34,333 nt of DNA from an uncultured Bacilli bacterium (GCA_944350385.1 CALVOV010000010.1:1-34333); one strand, 5' to 3'. Positions 24,231-33,436 are shown, counted from the stretch's first letter. Notes: generated by a model from the letters alone, not told the origin. A program made the numbers and translations.

Positions 24231-24788
24231 ATGATTAGTACAAATGATTTAAAAAATGGAATTACTATCGAATATGAAGGAGCAATTTACGTAGTACTTG
24301 AAACTCAACATGTAAAGCCAGGAAAAGGAGCAGCAATTGTTAAAGCTAAACTTAAGAATTTAAGAACAGGAGCAATTTTTGAACAAACATTCAATGCGGG
24401 AGTAAAAGTTGCTACTGCTAGAATTGAAAAACAACTAATGCAATATCTATATACGATGAATGATGTATATTATTTCATGAATATGGAAAGTTATGAACAA
24501 CTTGAACTTCAAGGTTCTCAAATTGGTGATGATGTTAAATTTTTAAAAGAAAATCTAGAAGTATATATCACTTCATATGAAGGAGAAGTCTTAGGAATTG
24601 ATTTACCAGATAAAGTTGAATTAGTTGTTACACATACTGAACCAGCAGTAAAAGGAAATACAACTAATAACGCTTTAAAAGATGCTGAATGTGAAACAGG
24701 ATTAGTCGTACGTGTACCTTTATTCATAGAAGAAGGAGAAAAAATTATAATTTCAACTTCAGATGGTAAATACGTTTCAAGAGCATAG
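24231..24788 (+). CDS. efp: Translation elongation factor P
   Basis: 185-aa EF-P, which relieves ribosome stalling at consecutive prolines. Three beta-barrel domains of normal length: the KOW-like N domain with loop KPGKGAA, the OB-fold central domain (YYFMNMESYEQLEL), and the C domain ending GEKIIISTSDGKYVSRA. K32 at the loop tip is the residue that is modified in B. subtilis (5-aminopentanol); Lys, not Arg, argues against the EarP/rhamnose route. AAGGAGAG (24218-24225) is the SD. The YmfF/YmfH pair, which NCBI naming associates with EF-P 5-aminopentanol modification, lies 2.5 kb downstream. Confidence 0.98.
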   Translation: MISTNDLKNGITIEYEGAIYVVLETQHVKPGKGAAIVKAKLKNLRTGAIFEQTFNAGVKVATARIEKQLMQYLYTMNDVYYFMNMESYEQLELQGSQIGDDVKFLKENLEVYITSYEGEVLGIDLPDKVELVVTHTEPAVKGNTTNNALKDAECETGLVVRVPLFIEEGEKIIISTSDGKYVSRA

Positions 24789-24806
24789 TAATATGCTTTT
24801 TTTTTG
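24782..24806 (+). terminator. Terminator of efp
   Basis: 6-bp stem (24782-24787 with 24792-24797) closed by a GTAA loop, then nine T. It overlaps the last codons and stop of efp. Confidence 0.82.
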
Positions 24807-24819
24807 TTTTCTTTTGTAG

Positions 24820-24825
24820 TATAAT
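24820..24825 (+). promoter_or_regulatory. -10 box of spoIIIE/ftsK
   Basis: TATAAT at 24820-24825, with the -35 falling in the efp terminator T-tract (TTTTTT 24797-24802, 17-nt spacer). SD AGGAGT at 24853-24858. Confidence 0.5.
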
Positions 24826-24866
24826 GAAAATGTAAATTATATTCGTAAGAATAGGAGTAACAAAAT

Positions 24867-27161
24867 ATGGCAAAAAAGAAAAGAAAAAAGAAAGTAGAAA
24901 AAAATTTTGAGTTAGACGTTCAAATTTATGGTGTTATTTTTATTTTATTAGCTATTTTAGGATTGGGAAAATATGGGCCAGTAGGAAGAGCAATAACTTC
25001 ATTTAGTTTATTTATTGTAGGATCATTATATATACCATTTCTTTTGATACTTTTAATTGTAGGTTTCTATTTATTATTTAAAAAAGAGTGGCCTGATTTT
25101 TTTTCTCAAAAGTTAATTGGTATTTATTTATTAACTATTGGTTTATTGATTTTAATGCATGAAAAATTTATTTTAGTTAATAATTCCAATATGATGTCTA
25201 TTATTCAAGATACTATTAATCAGTTAATGTTAGCAATTCATGAAATTATGGAAAATGGAACATTAAACGATTGGTTAGGGGTAGGTGGAGGAATAATTGG
25301 TGGAGCCTTTGCAACAATATTTGCTAAATTATTTTCTTATACAGGAATGCAAATCGTTTCATGGGTTTTAATGATAGTTGGAATATGCATATTTACCAGT
25401 TTCTCTATAGTGGACTTCATTAAAGAACATCTACCTAGGTTTAAACAAAAAAGTAGTCAAAACGAAGAACAAAAAGACAATAAAAATTCACCGAATAATG
25501 AGCAAACTCAAATTTTTGACGATAAAAAGCCAATTATTCATAATAGCAATGAACAAGTAAAAATAACCACAATTGAAGATTTAAAGAAAAGAGCCATTGA
25601 AGATAATAATGCTCAAACTGAATCAGCAACAGAACCACGTGAAAAAAATCAAGTAAATGGTTCATATAAATTACCATCTCTAGATTTATTAAACAAACCA
25701 AAGAAAGCTGATAATTCTAGTGACAATGCTCAAGTTACTGACAATATATCTGCTTTAGAAAAAGTATTAAGAGATTTTGGAATATCTGCTAAAGTAACAG
25801 AAGTACATATAGGACCAACCGTATCTCAATATGAATTAGAAGTTGCCAGTGGTACTCGTGTTAATAGAATAACTTCTATAAATAGAGAAATAGCTTTAGC
25901 TTTAGCTAAAAAGGATGTACGTATTGAAGCTCCAATTCCAGGAAAGAAAACAGTTGGAATAGAGTTTGCCAACGAAAAGCCAAATTCTGTATCTTTCTAT
26001 GAAATTATGGCCAGTCCAGAAATTCAAAAATCAAACAATAAGTTATTAGTTCCATTAGGAAAAACTATTATGGGTGAAATTCAAACGTGCCCAATTAATA
26101 AAATGCCACATTTATTAATTGCTGGTACTACTGGTTCAGGTAAGTCAGTCTGTGTTAATGGTATAATTTGTTCAATTTTAATGCGTGCAAGACCAGATGA
26201 AGTAAAACTAATTTTAATCGATCCAAAAGTTGTTGAATTTTCTGTTTATAATGGTATTCCACATTTAATGTGTCCAGTAGTAACTGATCCAAAACAAGCT
26301 TCAATTGCATTACAAAAAAGTGTTGCTGAAATGGAAAAAAGATATCGCTTGTTTTCTAATACTAGTACTAAAAATATCGAAGGTTATAATGATTATGTAG
26401 AAAAATTTAATCAAAACAAAAATGAAGAAGAAAAGTTAGAAAAAATGCCTTACATAGTAATAGTTATCGACGAGTTGTCAGATTTGATGATGGTAGCAGC
26501 AAAAGAAGTAGAAGACTCAATCCTTAGAATAACTCAAAAAGCTCGTGCCGCTGGAATTCACTTGATAGTAGCAACTCAAAGACCATCGACTGAAGTAATC
26601 ACAGGATTAATTAAAGCCAATATCCCATCAAGAATTTCATTTGCTGTAGGTTCAGGAATTGATTCACGTACAATATTAGACCAAACAGGTGCTGAAAAAT
26701 TATTAGGAAAAGGGGATATGTTATATTTACCGATTGGTCAAAACAATCCAATTCGTACTCAAGGTTCTTTTGTTACTGATGAAGAAATAGAACGTCTTAT
26801 TAAATTTACCTCAGATCAACAAGAAGGAAATTTATTTGATGAAGAATTCCTACATCTTGATAGTAAAAATGACGAGAATACGCAAAATAATAGTAGTTCA
26901 GGTAGTAATCAATCTATCGATCCGACTGCTGACTTATATGACCAAATAGTAGAATTTGTTATTACTAAACAACAAGCTTCCATTTCTTTAATTCAAAGGA
27001 AATTTAGAATTGGTTTCAATAGAGCAGCTGATATGATGGATAGGTTAGAAAAAAACGGAATAATTGGTCCACCAACAGGAAATTCGAAACCACGAACAGT
27101 ATTAGTTTCATTTGCCGATGCATCAGAAGATAATACAAATAATAATCAAGAAGGAGAATAA
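24867..27161 (+). CDS. spoIIIE: DNA translocase SpoIIIE/FtsK
   Basis: 764-aa septal DNA pump that moves chromosomes through the closing septum, or into the forespore during sporulation. The N-terminus has four membrane segments (about residues 20-185), then a low-complexity Asn/Gln/Lys linker (190-290), the alpha/beta motor with Walker A GTTGSGKS (420-427) and Walker B VIVIDELSDLM, and the C-terminal gamma winged helix (QASISLIQRKFRIGFNRAADMMDRLE) that reads KOPS/SRS sites. Length and domain order are those of SpoIIIE. With sigK present, a role in sporulation is plausible; it may also be the only FtsK. It precedes ymfF-ymfH as in B. subtilis. Confidence 0.95.
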   Translation: MAKKKRKKKVEKNFELDVQIYGVIFILLAILGLGKYGPVGRAITSFSLFIVGSLYIPFLLILLIVGFYLLFKKEWPDFFSQKLIGIYLLTIGLLILMHEKFILVNNSNMMSIIQDTINQLMLAIHEIMENGTLNDWLGVGGGIIGGAFATIFAKLFSYTGMQIVSWVLMIVGICIFTSFSIVDFIKEHLPRFKQKSSQNEEQKDNKNSPNNEQTQIFDDKKPIIHNSNEQVKITTIEDLKKRAIEDNNAQTESATEPREKNQVNGSYKLPSLDLLNKPKKADNSSDNAQVTDNISALEKVLRDFGISAKVTEVHIGPTVSQYELEVASGTRVNRITSINREIALALAKKDVRIEAPIPGKKTVGIEFANEKPNSVSFYEIMASPEIQKSNNKLLVPLGKTIMGEIQTCPINKMPHLLIAGTTGSGKSVCVNGIICSILMRARPDEVKLILIDPKVVEFSVYNGIPHLMCPVVTDPKQASIALQKSVAEMEKRYRLFSNTSTKNIEGYNDYVEKFNQNKNEEEKLEKMPYIVIVIDELSDLMMVAAKEVEDSILRITQKARAAGIHLIVATQRPSTEVITGLIKANIPSRISFAVGSGIDSRTILDQTGAEKLLGKGDMLYLPIGQNNPIRTQGSFVTDEEIERLIKFTSDQQEGNLFDEEFLHLDSKNDENTQNNSSSGSNQSIDPTADLYDQIVEFVITKQQASISLIQRKFRIGFNRAADMMDRLEKNGIIGPPTGNSKPRTVLVSFADASEDNTNNNQEGE

Positions 27162-27175
27162 AATCTCCTTTTTTT
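27151..27175 (+). terminator. Terminator of spoIIIE
   Basis: Perfect 7-bp stem (27151-27157 with 27164-27170), 6-nt loop containing the TAA stop, and a T-tract to 27175. Confidence 0.88.
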
Positions 27176-27279
27176 ATGACAAAAAAAGTAAATTAATAAA
27201 GAATATAATTTATAAATTAAAAGTAATCTTGTATAATAATGAAGTAAGATTTACGTCTTATAATTTATTGATAATGAGA

Positions 27280-27300
27280 TATAATAATAGGTAGGAGTGA
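27280..27300 (+). promoter_or_regulatory. -10 box and SD of ymfFH
   Basis: TATAAT (27280-27285), 7 nt, AGGAGTGA (27293-27300), ATG 27305. A second TATAAT at 27232-27237 sits inside an imperfect inverted repeat (27223-27230 and 27246-27254). Confidence 0.5.
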
Positions 27301-27304
27301 TTTG

Positions 27305-28582
27305 ATGCAATATATTCAAAAAGATTTAGGTTCATATAACCTACACATGATAAAAACAGATAAATATAAAACAATTACAGTAAGAGTCATCTTTCGTAGA
27401 AGAATAAAAAAAGAAGAAATAACTATTAGAAATATCTTAACATCATTATTAGTTTACTCAACTAAAAAATATGATAGTAAGAGAAAAATAACTATAGCCG
27501 CAGAGGATTTATATTCAGCAGGTATTACTATAGATAATAACAGATTAGGAAATTATCTATGTACTACACTAACTTTAAATGTATTAAATGATAAATATAC
27601 AGAAAAAGGAAATTTTAATAAATCGCTAGCTTTTTTAAATGAAATTATTTTTGCACCAGATGTAGAGAATCAAAGTTTTAAAGAAAAATATCTTGAAATA
27701 ATAAAGAATTCCGCAACAACAAAATTAGTTAGTTTAAAAGAAAATTTAAGTGAGTATAGTACAATTAGAGCAATGGAATCTTTTGATAAAGAAAGCCCAT
27801 CATCTTATCGCATGGTTGGATATCTAGAAGATTTAGATCAAATAGACGGAAAAGCACTATATAGTTATTATAAAGAAATGATAACGAAAGACATAGTAGA
27901 TATTGTTGTAATAGGAAATATTGATGAAGACAAAATATATCAGGAAATAAAAAAATATTTCAATCTTAGAATTTTAAAGAAAATAAAAGCAGACTATTAT
28001 TTAGATATTAAAAAACCACGTAGAAGAAGACTATTTGCTAAAGAAACAGTACCGGCTAACCAATCACAAGTGAATGTAATTTGTCGCATTAGTAAATTAA
28101 CCGATTATGAAAAAAATTATGTTTTGCCAATATATAATATTATTTTAGGCAGTGGTGCTGACTCTAAATTATTTAAAATAGTACGTGAAAAAAATTCATT
28201 ATGCTATTCCATTTATTCTGTTACTAATAAACTTGATAACTTATTAGTAATAAAGACTGGAATCAATGTTAAAAATTATCAAAAGACTATTATTTTGATT
28301 GAAAAAATAATGAAAGATATGCAAAAAGGTAAATTTAATATTGAAGATATCAATACAGCAAAAGAGTTTTATAAAACAACATTAGATGAAATAGAAGAAA
28401 GTCCAATATCAGTTATTAATTCATATTTAGCAACAGTTTACTTAGGAACAGATGATATAGAAAATAAAAAAGAAAATATATTACGAGTAACTAAAAATGA
28501 AATAGTACGTGTTGCTAAGAAAATACATATGGACACGATATTTACACTTGAGGGGGATAAAGATGAAAAAGCAGGAATTTAA
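27305..28582 (+). CDS. ymfF: M16 family metallopeptidase-like protein YmfF (non-catalytic subunit)
   Basis: 425-aa member of the M16 family. It lacks the HXXEH zinc motif but keeps the substrate-side element KIVREKNSLCYSIYS (Arg/Tyr pair) near residue 295, the pattern of the inactive half of a two-subunit M16B peptidase. It is followed by a catalytic partner, so a heterodimer is likely. The B. subtilis homologue is the ymfF product; NCBI names the family an EF-P 5-aminopentanol modification-associated protein. The start is ATG 27305 by SD spacing, not the adjacent TTG 27302. It overlaps the next gene by 20 nt. Confidence 0.88.
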   Translation: MQYIQKDLGSYNLHMIKTDKYKTITVRVIFRRRIKKEEITIRNILTSLLVYSTKKYDSKRKITIAAEDLYSAGITIDNNRLGNYLCTTLTLNVLNDKYTEKGNFNKSLAFLNEIIFAPDVENQSFKEKYLEIIKNSATTKLVSLKENLSEYSTIRAMESFDKESPSSYRMVGYLEDLDQIDGKALYSYYKEMITKDIVDIVVIGNIDEDKIYQEIKKYFNLRILKKIKADYYLDIKKPRRRRLFAKETVPANQSQVNVICRISKLTDYEKNYVLPIYNIILGSGADSKLFKIVREKNSLCYSIYSVTNKLDNLLVIKTGINVKNYQKTIILIEKIMKDMQKGKFNIEDINTAKEFYKTTLDEIEESPISVINSYLATVYLGTDDIENKKENILRVTKNEIVRVAKKIHMDTIFTLEGDKDEKAGI

Positions 28583-29840
28583 GGGATTAGGAATTACTTA
28601 TTATCGTGAAACATTAGAAAATGGTTTAGAAGTAGTATTAATTCCTATGGAAGATAAGAAAAATTATTTTATTAGTTATGCTACTAGATTTGGTTCAGAA
28701 ATTACTACTTTTACACCGACAGATACTAAAGAGAAAATTACGGTACCTAATGGTATTGCCCATTTTCTAGAACATAAAATGTTTGAACAAGAAGATGGTA
28801 TAGATCCTTTTACATTTTATTCAAAAAGTGGTACCGGTTCAAATGCTTCTACCTCATATGACAATACACAATATATTTGTTATGGAACAAAGAATTTTGA
28901 AGAAAATTTAAGATATTTAATTCAATTTGTAAATAAACCATATTTTACAGATGAAAATGTTGAAAAAGAAAAAGGTATTATAGCACAAGAATTACATATG
29001 TATGAAGATATGCCAGATTTCCAGCTTGAAATGCGTCTAAGACAAAATATTTATCATGAAATACCACGTAGAATAGATATTGGAGGATCAGTTGAAGAAA
29101 TAAATAGAATTAACAAAGAAGATCTCTATACTTGTTATAACAATTTTTATAGTCCAAATAACATGTTTATTATTATAGGTGGTAATTTTAATCAAAAAGA
29201 AGCTAGCAGAATAATTTATGAAGAATTAGAATTAAAGGAAAATAAACCATATCCAATAGTCGCAAAAATTCATGAAAGAAAAGAAGTTCGCCTAAAAAAT
29301 GATAAGTTTACTGCTGAAATAGAAATTCCTAAAATAGCTTTAGGATTAAAAATAAAAAAAGAAGACTTAGGTATAACAGATCAATTTACTATAGATGCTT
29401 ATTTATTAATGTTAACTAGAATATTATTTGGTTCTTGCTCTTTATTTAAAGAACGAGTAATTGAAAAAAAGATAATGACTTCTATGTACACAGATTGGGA
29501 AAAGACAGAAGATTTTAAAGTATTTTATATTATGGCTGAGACTGAGAAACCAGAAGAGTTGATTCAAGAAATAAAACAAGAATTTAAAAATTTACCACTA
29601 GATGAAGAGACATTTAACAGAACAAAGAAAGTTTGGATTGCTAATGCAGTAAGATCATCAGATAATGTAGAAGCTATGGTTTACAATGCCTTTGATGATA
29701 TGCTATACAATAAGGAAATAATTGATAATGAAGATACAAGAATCAGAAATTTAGAATTTAAAGTATTGCAAGATATTTGCAAGAAAATAGATTTTGATAA
29801 TATAGCTTCAGTCATAATGTTACCAAAAAAAGATTGCTAA
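28563..29840 (+). CDS. ymfH: M16 family zinc peptidase YmfH (catalytic subunit)
   Basis: 425-aa zinc peptidase with the inverted motif HFLEHKMFE (HXXEH) at about residue 71 and the distal Glu in the EKEKGIIAQELHMYED region, together forming the metal site. It has the two alpha-beta repeats typical of M16B. It is paired with YmfF, which supplies the Arg/Tyr element. The start is ATG 28563: AGGGGG (28551-28556) lies six nt before it, whereas earlier in-frame codons fall deep in ymfF without an SD. Natural substrate unknown; peptide processing or a link to EF-P modification has been proposed for the family. Confidence 0.92.
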   Translation: MKKQEFKGLGITYYRETLENGLEVVLIPMEDKKNYFISYATRFGSEITTFTPTDTKEKITVPNGIAHFLEHKMFEQEDGIDPFTFYSKSGTGSNASTSYDNTQYICYGTKNFEENLRYLIQFVNKPYFTDENVEKEKGIIAQELHMYEDMPDFQLEMRLRQNIYHEIPRRIDIGGSVEEINRINKEDLYTCYNNFYSPNNMFIIIGGNFNQKEASRIIYEELELKENKPYPIVAKIHERKEVRLKNDKFTAEIEIPKIALGLKIKKEDLGITDQFTIDAYLLMLTRILFGSCSLFKERVIEKKIMTSMYTDWEKTEDFKVFYIMAETEKPEELIQEIKQEFKNLPLDEETFNRTKKVWIANAVRSSDNVEAMVYNAFDDMLYNKEIIDNEDTRIRNLEFKVLQDICKKIDFDNIASVIMLPKKDC

Positions 29841-29851
29841 TTATTACGAAG

Positions 29852-29881
29852 AAATATGAGTAGAAATATTCATATTTTTTT
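29852..29881 (+). terminator. Terminator of ymfFH
   Basis: 8-bp AT-rich stem (29852-29859 with 29870-29877), 10-nt loop, T-tract to 29881. The large loop and AT stem make it moderate in strength. Confidence 0.55.
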
Positions 29882-29889
29882 GATATAAT
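29881..29889 (+). promoter_or_regulatory. Extended -10 promoter of lepA-hemW
   Basis: TGA-TATAAT (29881-29889). The hexamer at 17 nt upstream (TAGAAA, 29861-29866) is a weak -35. The leader to ATG 29911 would be about 15 nt, with SD GGAGGG at 29900-29905. Confidence 0.65.
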
Positions 29890-29910
29890 CTACATTGACG
29901 GAGGGCCCAA

Positions 29911-31713
29911 ATGAAACAACAAAATATTAGAAATTTCTGTATAATAGCACATATAGATCATGGTAAAAGTACCTTAGCCGATCGTATTTTAGAAAAAACT
30001 AGGGCATTAGATAAAAGAGAATTAAAAGAACAAACTCTAGACTCTATGGATATCGAAAGAGAAAGAGGAATTACTATAAAATTAAATGCTGTTCAATTAA
30101 AATATAATTATCAAGGAGAAGAATACTTTCTTCACTTAATTGATACACCAGGTCATGTTGATTTTTCTTACGAAGTATCACGATCACTTGCCGCATGCGA
30201 AGGAGCATTATTAGTAGTAGATGCATCTCAAGGAGTAGAAGCACAAACTTTAGCTAATTTATATTTAGCGCTTGATAATAACTTAAAAGTAATACCAGTA
30301 ATAAATAAAATAGATCTTCCTAGTGCTAATATTGAAAAAGTATTAGCTGAATTAGAAAATATTGGATTTTCTAGAGAAGAAGTAGTATTAACTTCAGCAA
30401 AAACAGGAGTTGGGATTGATGAATTATTAACAAAAATAATTGAAGTTATTCCTTCACCAACAGGCTCAAAGAATAATAAATTACAAGCATTGATATTTGA
30501 TAGTTTATTTGATTCCTATAAGGGAGTTATCATTTCAATAAGAGTTATGGAGGGCGAAGTAAAAGTTGGTGACTGCATTAAAATGATGGAAACAGGAGCA
30601 GTTTATGATGTGGTCGGTTTATCGATTAATACACCTAAAGAAAAGTCTGTAACCTCATTAAAAGCTGGAGAAGTAGGATATTTATCAGCATCTATTAAAA
30701 GTATTAGTGATGTACATGTAGGTGATACTATAACTTTAGAAGATAATCCAGCGGAAAATAGACTTCCTGGATATAAACCAATGAAACCAATGGTATATTC
30801 TGGAATATATCCAATCGAATCAAATAAATTTGAAGATTTACGAGAAGCTTTAGAAAAACTTAAACTAAATGATGCAGCATTGACTTTTGAACCAGAAACT
30901 TCTAAAGCTTTAGGTTTTGGATTTAGATGCGGTTTTTTAGGGCTACTTCATATGGAAATTATTGAAGAGAGAATTGAAAGAGAATTTAATATTGATATAA
31001 TAGCTACTTCACCATCAGTTGTTTATGAAGTAATATTAACAGATGGTAGTAAAGTAATGATTGATTCTCCATCTAAAATGCCAAAAAGAGAAGTAATTAA
31101 AACAACTCTTGAACCATATGTTAAATGTAATATATTTACCCCTAGTGAATATATCGGACCATTAATGGAACTTTGTCAAGATAAAAGAGGAACATTTGTT
31201 AATATAGATTATTTAGATACATCTAGAGTAACTATTAATTATGAATTACCATTATCTGAAATAGTTTATGATTTTTTTGATCGACTAAAAAGCTATACTA
31301 AAGGATATGCTTCATTTGATTATGAATTAATAGGATATAGAGAAAGTAATTTAGTAAAAATGGATATTTTACTAAATGGTGAAATAATAGATGCTTTAAG
31401 TATTATTGTTCACAAAGATTTTGCATATAGTAGAGGTAGAATTGTAGTTGAAAAATTAAAAGATATCATTCCAAGACAGATGTTTGAAGTACCAATTCAA
31501 GCTGCTATTGGTACCCATGTTATAGCAAGAGAGACAATCAGAGCACTACGTAAAGATGTCTTAGCAAAATGTTATGGTGGAGATGTTACTCGTAAAAGAA
31601 AGTTACTAGAAAAGCAAAAAGCTGGTAAAAAAAGGATGAAACAAATAGGAAGTGTTGAGGTTCCTCAGGAAGCATTTTTATCAATACTTTCTAGCAGTGA
31701 AGATAAAAAGTAA
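29911..31713 (+). CDS. lepA: Elongation factor 4 (LepA)
   Basis: 600-aa translational GTPase of standard length, involved in ribosome back-translocation and 30S biogenesis. G1 [10 protein letters not shown]2 region [10 protein letters not shown]3 DTPGHVDF, G4 NKIDLP and G5 SAKTG are all present, followed by domain II, the EF-G-like domains III and V ([17 protein letters not shown]) and the LepA-specific C-terminal domain ([24 protein letters not shown]). It precedes hemW as in B. subtilis. Confidence 0.98.
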   Translation: MKQQNIRNFCIIAHIDHGKSTLADRILEKTRALDKRELKEQTLDSMDIERERGITIKLNAVQLKYNYQGEEYFLHLIDTPGHVDFSYEVSRSLAACEGALLVVDASQGVEAQTLANLYLALDNNLKVIPVINKIDLPSANIEKVLAELENIGFSREEVVLTSAKTGVGIDELLTKIIEVIPSPTGSKNNKLQALIFDSLFDSYKGVIISIRVMEGEVKVGDCIKMMETGAVYDVVGLSINTPKEKSVTSLKAGEVGYLSASIKSISDVHVGDTITLEDNPAENRLPGYKPMKPMVYSGIYPIESNKFEDLREALEKLKLNDAALTFEPETSKALGFGFRCGFLGLLHMEIIEERIEREFNIDIIATSPSVVYEVILTDGSKVMIDSPSKMPKREVIKTTLEPYVKCNIFTPSEYIGPLMELCQDKRGTFVNIDYLDTSRVTINYELPLSEIVYDFFDRLKSYTKGYASFDYELIGYRESNLVKMDILLNGEIIDALSIIVHKDFAYSRGRIVVEKLKDIIPRQMFEVPIQAAIGTHVIARETIRALRKDVLAKCYGGDVTRKRKLLEKQKAGKKRMKQIGSVEVPQEAFLSILSSSEDKK

Positions 31714-31714
31714 T

Positions 31715-32836
31715 ATGAGCAAATCAAAAACAATTGGCTGCTATATCCACATTCCTTTTTGCAACAAGATATGTTCTTACTGTGATTTTTGTAAAATATA
31801 CTACAATAAAAAATTAGTAGATCAATATCTTATTGAATTAGAAAAAGAAATATCAGCTTCATACAATAACGAACTAATTGACACAATCTATATCGGTGGA
31901 GGAACACCAAGCAGTTTAACACTCCAACAATTAAAAAAATTATTTGAAATATTAAAAAGAAGATTAAATATTTCTAAAGACATCGAATATACAATAGAAT
32001 GTAATTTTGACTCTATAAATAACGAAAAGTTAGATTTGATGAAAGAATATGGTATTAATAGAATAAGTTTTGGTTTAGAGTCTATTTCTAAAAATAATTT
32101 AAAAATATTAGAAAGAAAAATTAACAAAATCAAAGTAAAAGAGATTATTGATTATTGCCATCAAATTAACTTAAACAACATTAATATTGACTTAATTTAT
32201 GCAATACCACAAGAAACACTAAAACAAGTAAAAGATGATCTAGATTATGTTCTATCTTTAAACGTAACACATATTTCGACATATTCTTTAATTATTGAGG
32301 AACACACAAAATTAAAAATTACAAACACAAAATACATTGATGAGGAATTAGATGCTAAAATGTATGATTTGATATGTAAAAAATTAAATTACTGGGATCA
32401 TTATGAAATAAGTAATTTTGCTAAAAGTGAAGAATATGAATCAAAACATAATTTAAAATATTGGCATAATCAAGAATATTATGGTTTCGGGCTAAGTGCA
32501 GCTGGTTATGAAGGAAATGTTAGATATACTAAAACAAGATCAATAACAAAATATTTAAATAGTGATTATATAAAGGAAGATGGTATCGAATTTTTATCTG
32601 CGCATGATAAAATATATTACGAAATAATTATGAACTTACGAACCAAGTTAGGTATTAATCTTCAAGAGTTTATAATTAAATATGGAGAACCACTAAATAA
32701 TTATTATGACTATGAACCATTAGTAAACGAAAAAATATTGAAGTTAGAAAATAATTATCTATCTATTCCTAAAAATTTATGGTATATTAGTAACAGTGTA
32801 ATAATTAAACTATTAGAAATGGAAAGGGAAGACTAA
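31715..32836 (+). CDS. hemW: Radical SAM heme chaperone HemW
   Basis: 373-aa radical SAM protein. The 4Fe-4S motif is C16-x3-C20-x2-C23 in PFCNKICSYCDF; the next residue but one is an extra Cys (C26) where many HemW proteins have Asn. SAM-binding elements include YIGGGTPS, and the HemN C-terminal domain is recognisable (YEISNFA, HNLKYWHNQEYYGFGLSAAG). HemW is a heme-delivery chaperone; true HemN coproporphyrinogen dehydrogenase is less likely given the size and lepA linkage. The start is ATG 31715, one nt after the lepA stop; the SD is weak (GTGAAG), so translational coupling is likely. No hrcA follows, unlike in B. subtilis. Confidence 0.92.
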   Translation: MSKSKTIGCYIHIPFCNKICSYCDFCKIYYNKKLVDQYLIELEKEISASYNNELIDTIYIGGGTPSSLTLQQLKKLFEILKRRLNISKDIEYTIECNFDSINNEKLDLMKEYGINRISFGLESISKNNLKILERKINKIKVKEIIDYCHQINLNNINIDLIYAIPQETLKQVKDDLDYVLSLNVTHISTYSLIIEEHTKLKITNTKYIDEELDAKMYDLICKKLNYWDHYEISNFAKSEEYESKHNLKYWHNQEYYGFGLSAAGYEGNVRYTKTRSITKYLNSDYIKEDGIEFLSAHDKIYYEIIMNLRTKLGINLQEFIIKYGEPLNNYYDYEPLVNEKILKLENNYLSIPKNLWYISNSVIIKLLEMERED

Positions 32837-32837
32837 A

Positions 32838-33422
32838 ATGAACTATGAAGAAATTTTTACAAATGAATTAAATTTAATAAAAAGTACTAGAATAAGAAGT
32901 GCCTGTCTTAAAATGGTCAAATTACTTCCTGATTACTTTTTTACTATTCCAGCAGCCTCAACAGGAAAATATCATCCTGAGTATGCACAAGGGGAAGGTG
33001 GATTACTAAGACATTCCAAAGCTGCCATGAGAATAGGATATGAATTATTAAGTGATCCTTGTATTGGAGACAAATATACAAATGATGAAAAAGATTTAAT
33101 GCTAATGGGCTTACTTATTCATGATGGATTAAAGTTAGGTTATCCTAAAGAACAATATACAAGATTTGATCACCCAATTTTAATTGCTAATTATATTGGT
33201 GAGCATTCTAAAGATTTAGAAGAATTAACGGAAGAAGAAATTACTTTTCTAAAAGATGTCGTAAAAACTCATATGGGACCATGGACAACTGACTACAATG
33301 GTAATGAAGTATTAGAAAGACCAAGAACTAAGTATCAAAACTTTGTTCACATGTGTGACTTTCTAGCTTCGCGTAAATGTTTATTAGTGCCATTTGATGA
33401 AAAAAATAATATTACTGTCTAA
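32838..33422 (+). CDS. HD-domain phosphohydrolase-like protein
   Basis: 194-aa HD-superfamily protein with a complete set of candidate metal ligands: H59 (GGLLRHS), H95-D96 (LLIHDGLK), H112, H145 (KTHMGPW) and D174 (VHMCDFLASRK). This layout resembles small HD hydrolases of Bacilli and some phages; the substrate is unknown, and nucleotide hydrolysis is the usual guess for the superfamily. It begins one nt after the hemW stop with SD GGAAAGGGAAG (32821-32831), so it belongs to the lepA-hemW transcript. A dTMP kinase gene follows on its own promoter. Confidence 0.82.
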   Translation: MNYEEIFTNELNLIKSTRIRSACLKMVKLLPDYFFTIPAASTGKYHPEYAQGEGGLLRHSKAAMRIGYELLSDPCIGDKYTNDEKDLMLMGLLIHDGLKLGYPKEQYTRFDHPILIANYIGEHSKDLEELTEEEITFLKDVVKTHMGPWTTDYNGNEVLERPRTKYQNFVHMCDFLASRKCLLVPFDEKNNITV

Positions 33423-33436
33423 TAGACAGTTTTTTT
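33414..33436 (+). terminator. Terminator of lepA-hemW-HD
   Basis: Perfect 7-bp stem (33414-33420 with 33424-33430), AAT loop, seven T. The stop TAA (33420-33422) lies across stem and loop. Confidence 0.88.

Noticed and set aside
27112..27294. 60-codon + strand frame overlapping the end of spoIIIE
   Set aside because: It runs through the spoIIIE terminator and the ymfF promoter region, has no SD, and shows no recognisable features.
28509..28562. Longer start for ymfH inside ymfF
   Set aside because: The 54 nt upstream of ATG 28563 have no SD, while AGGGGG precedes 28563 at good spacing.
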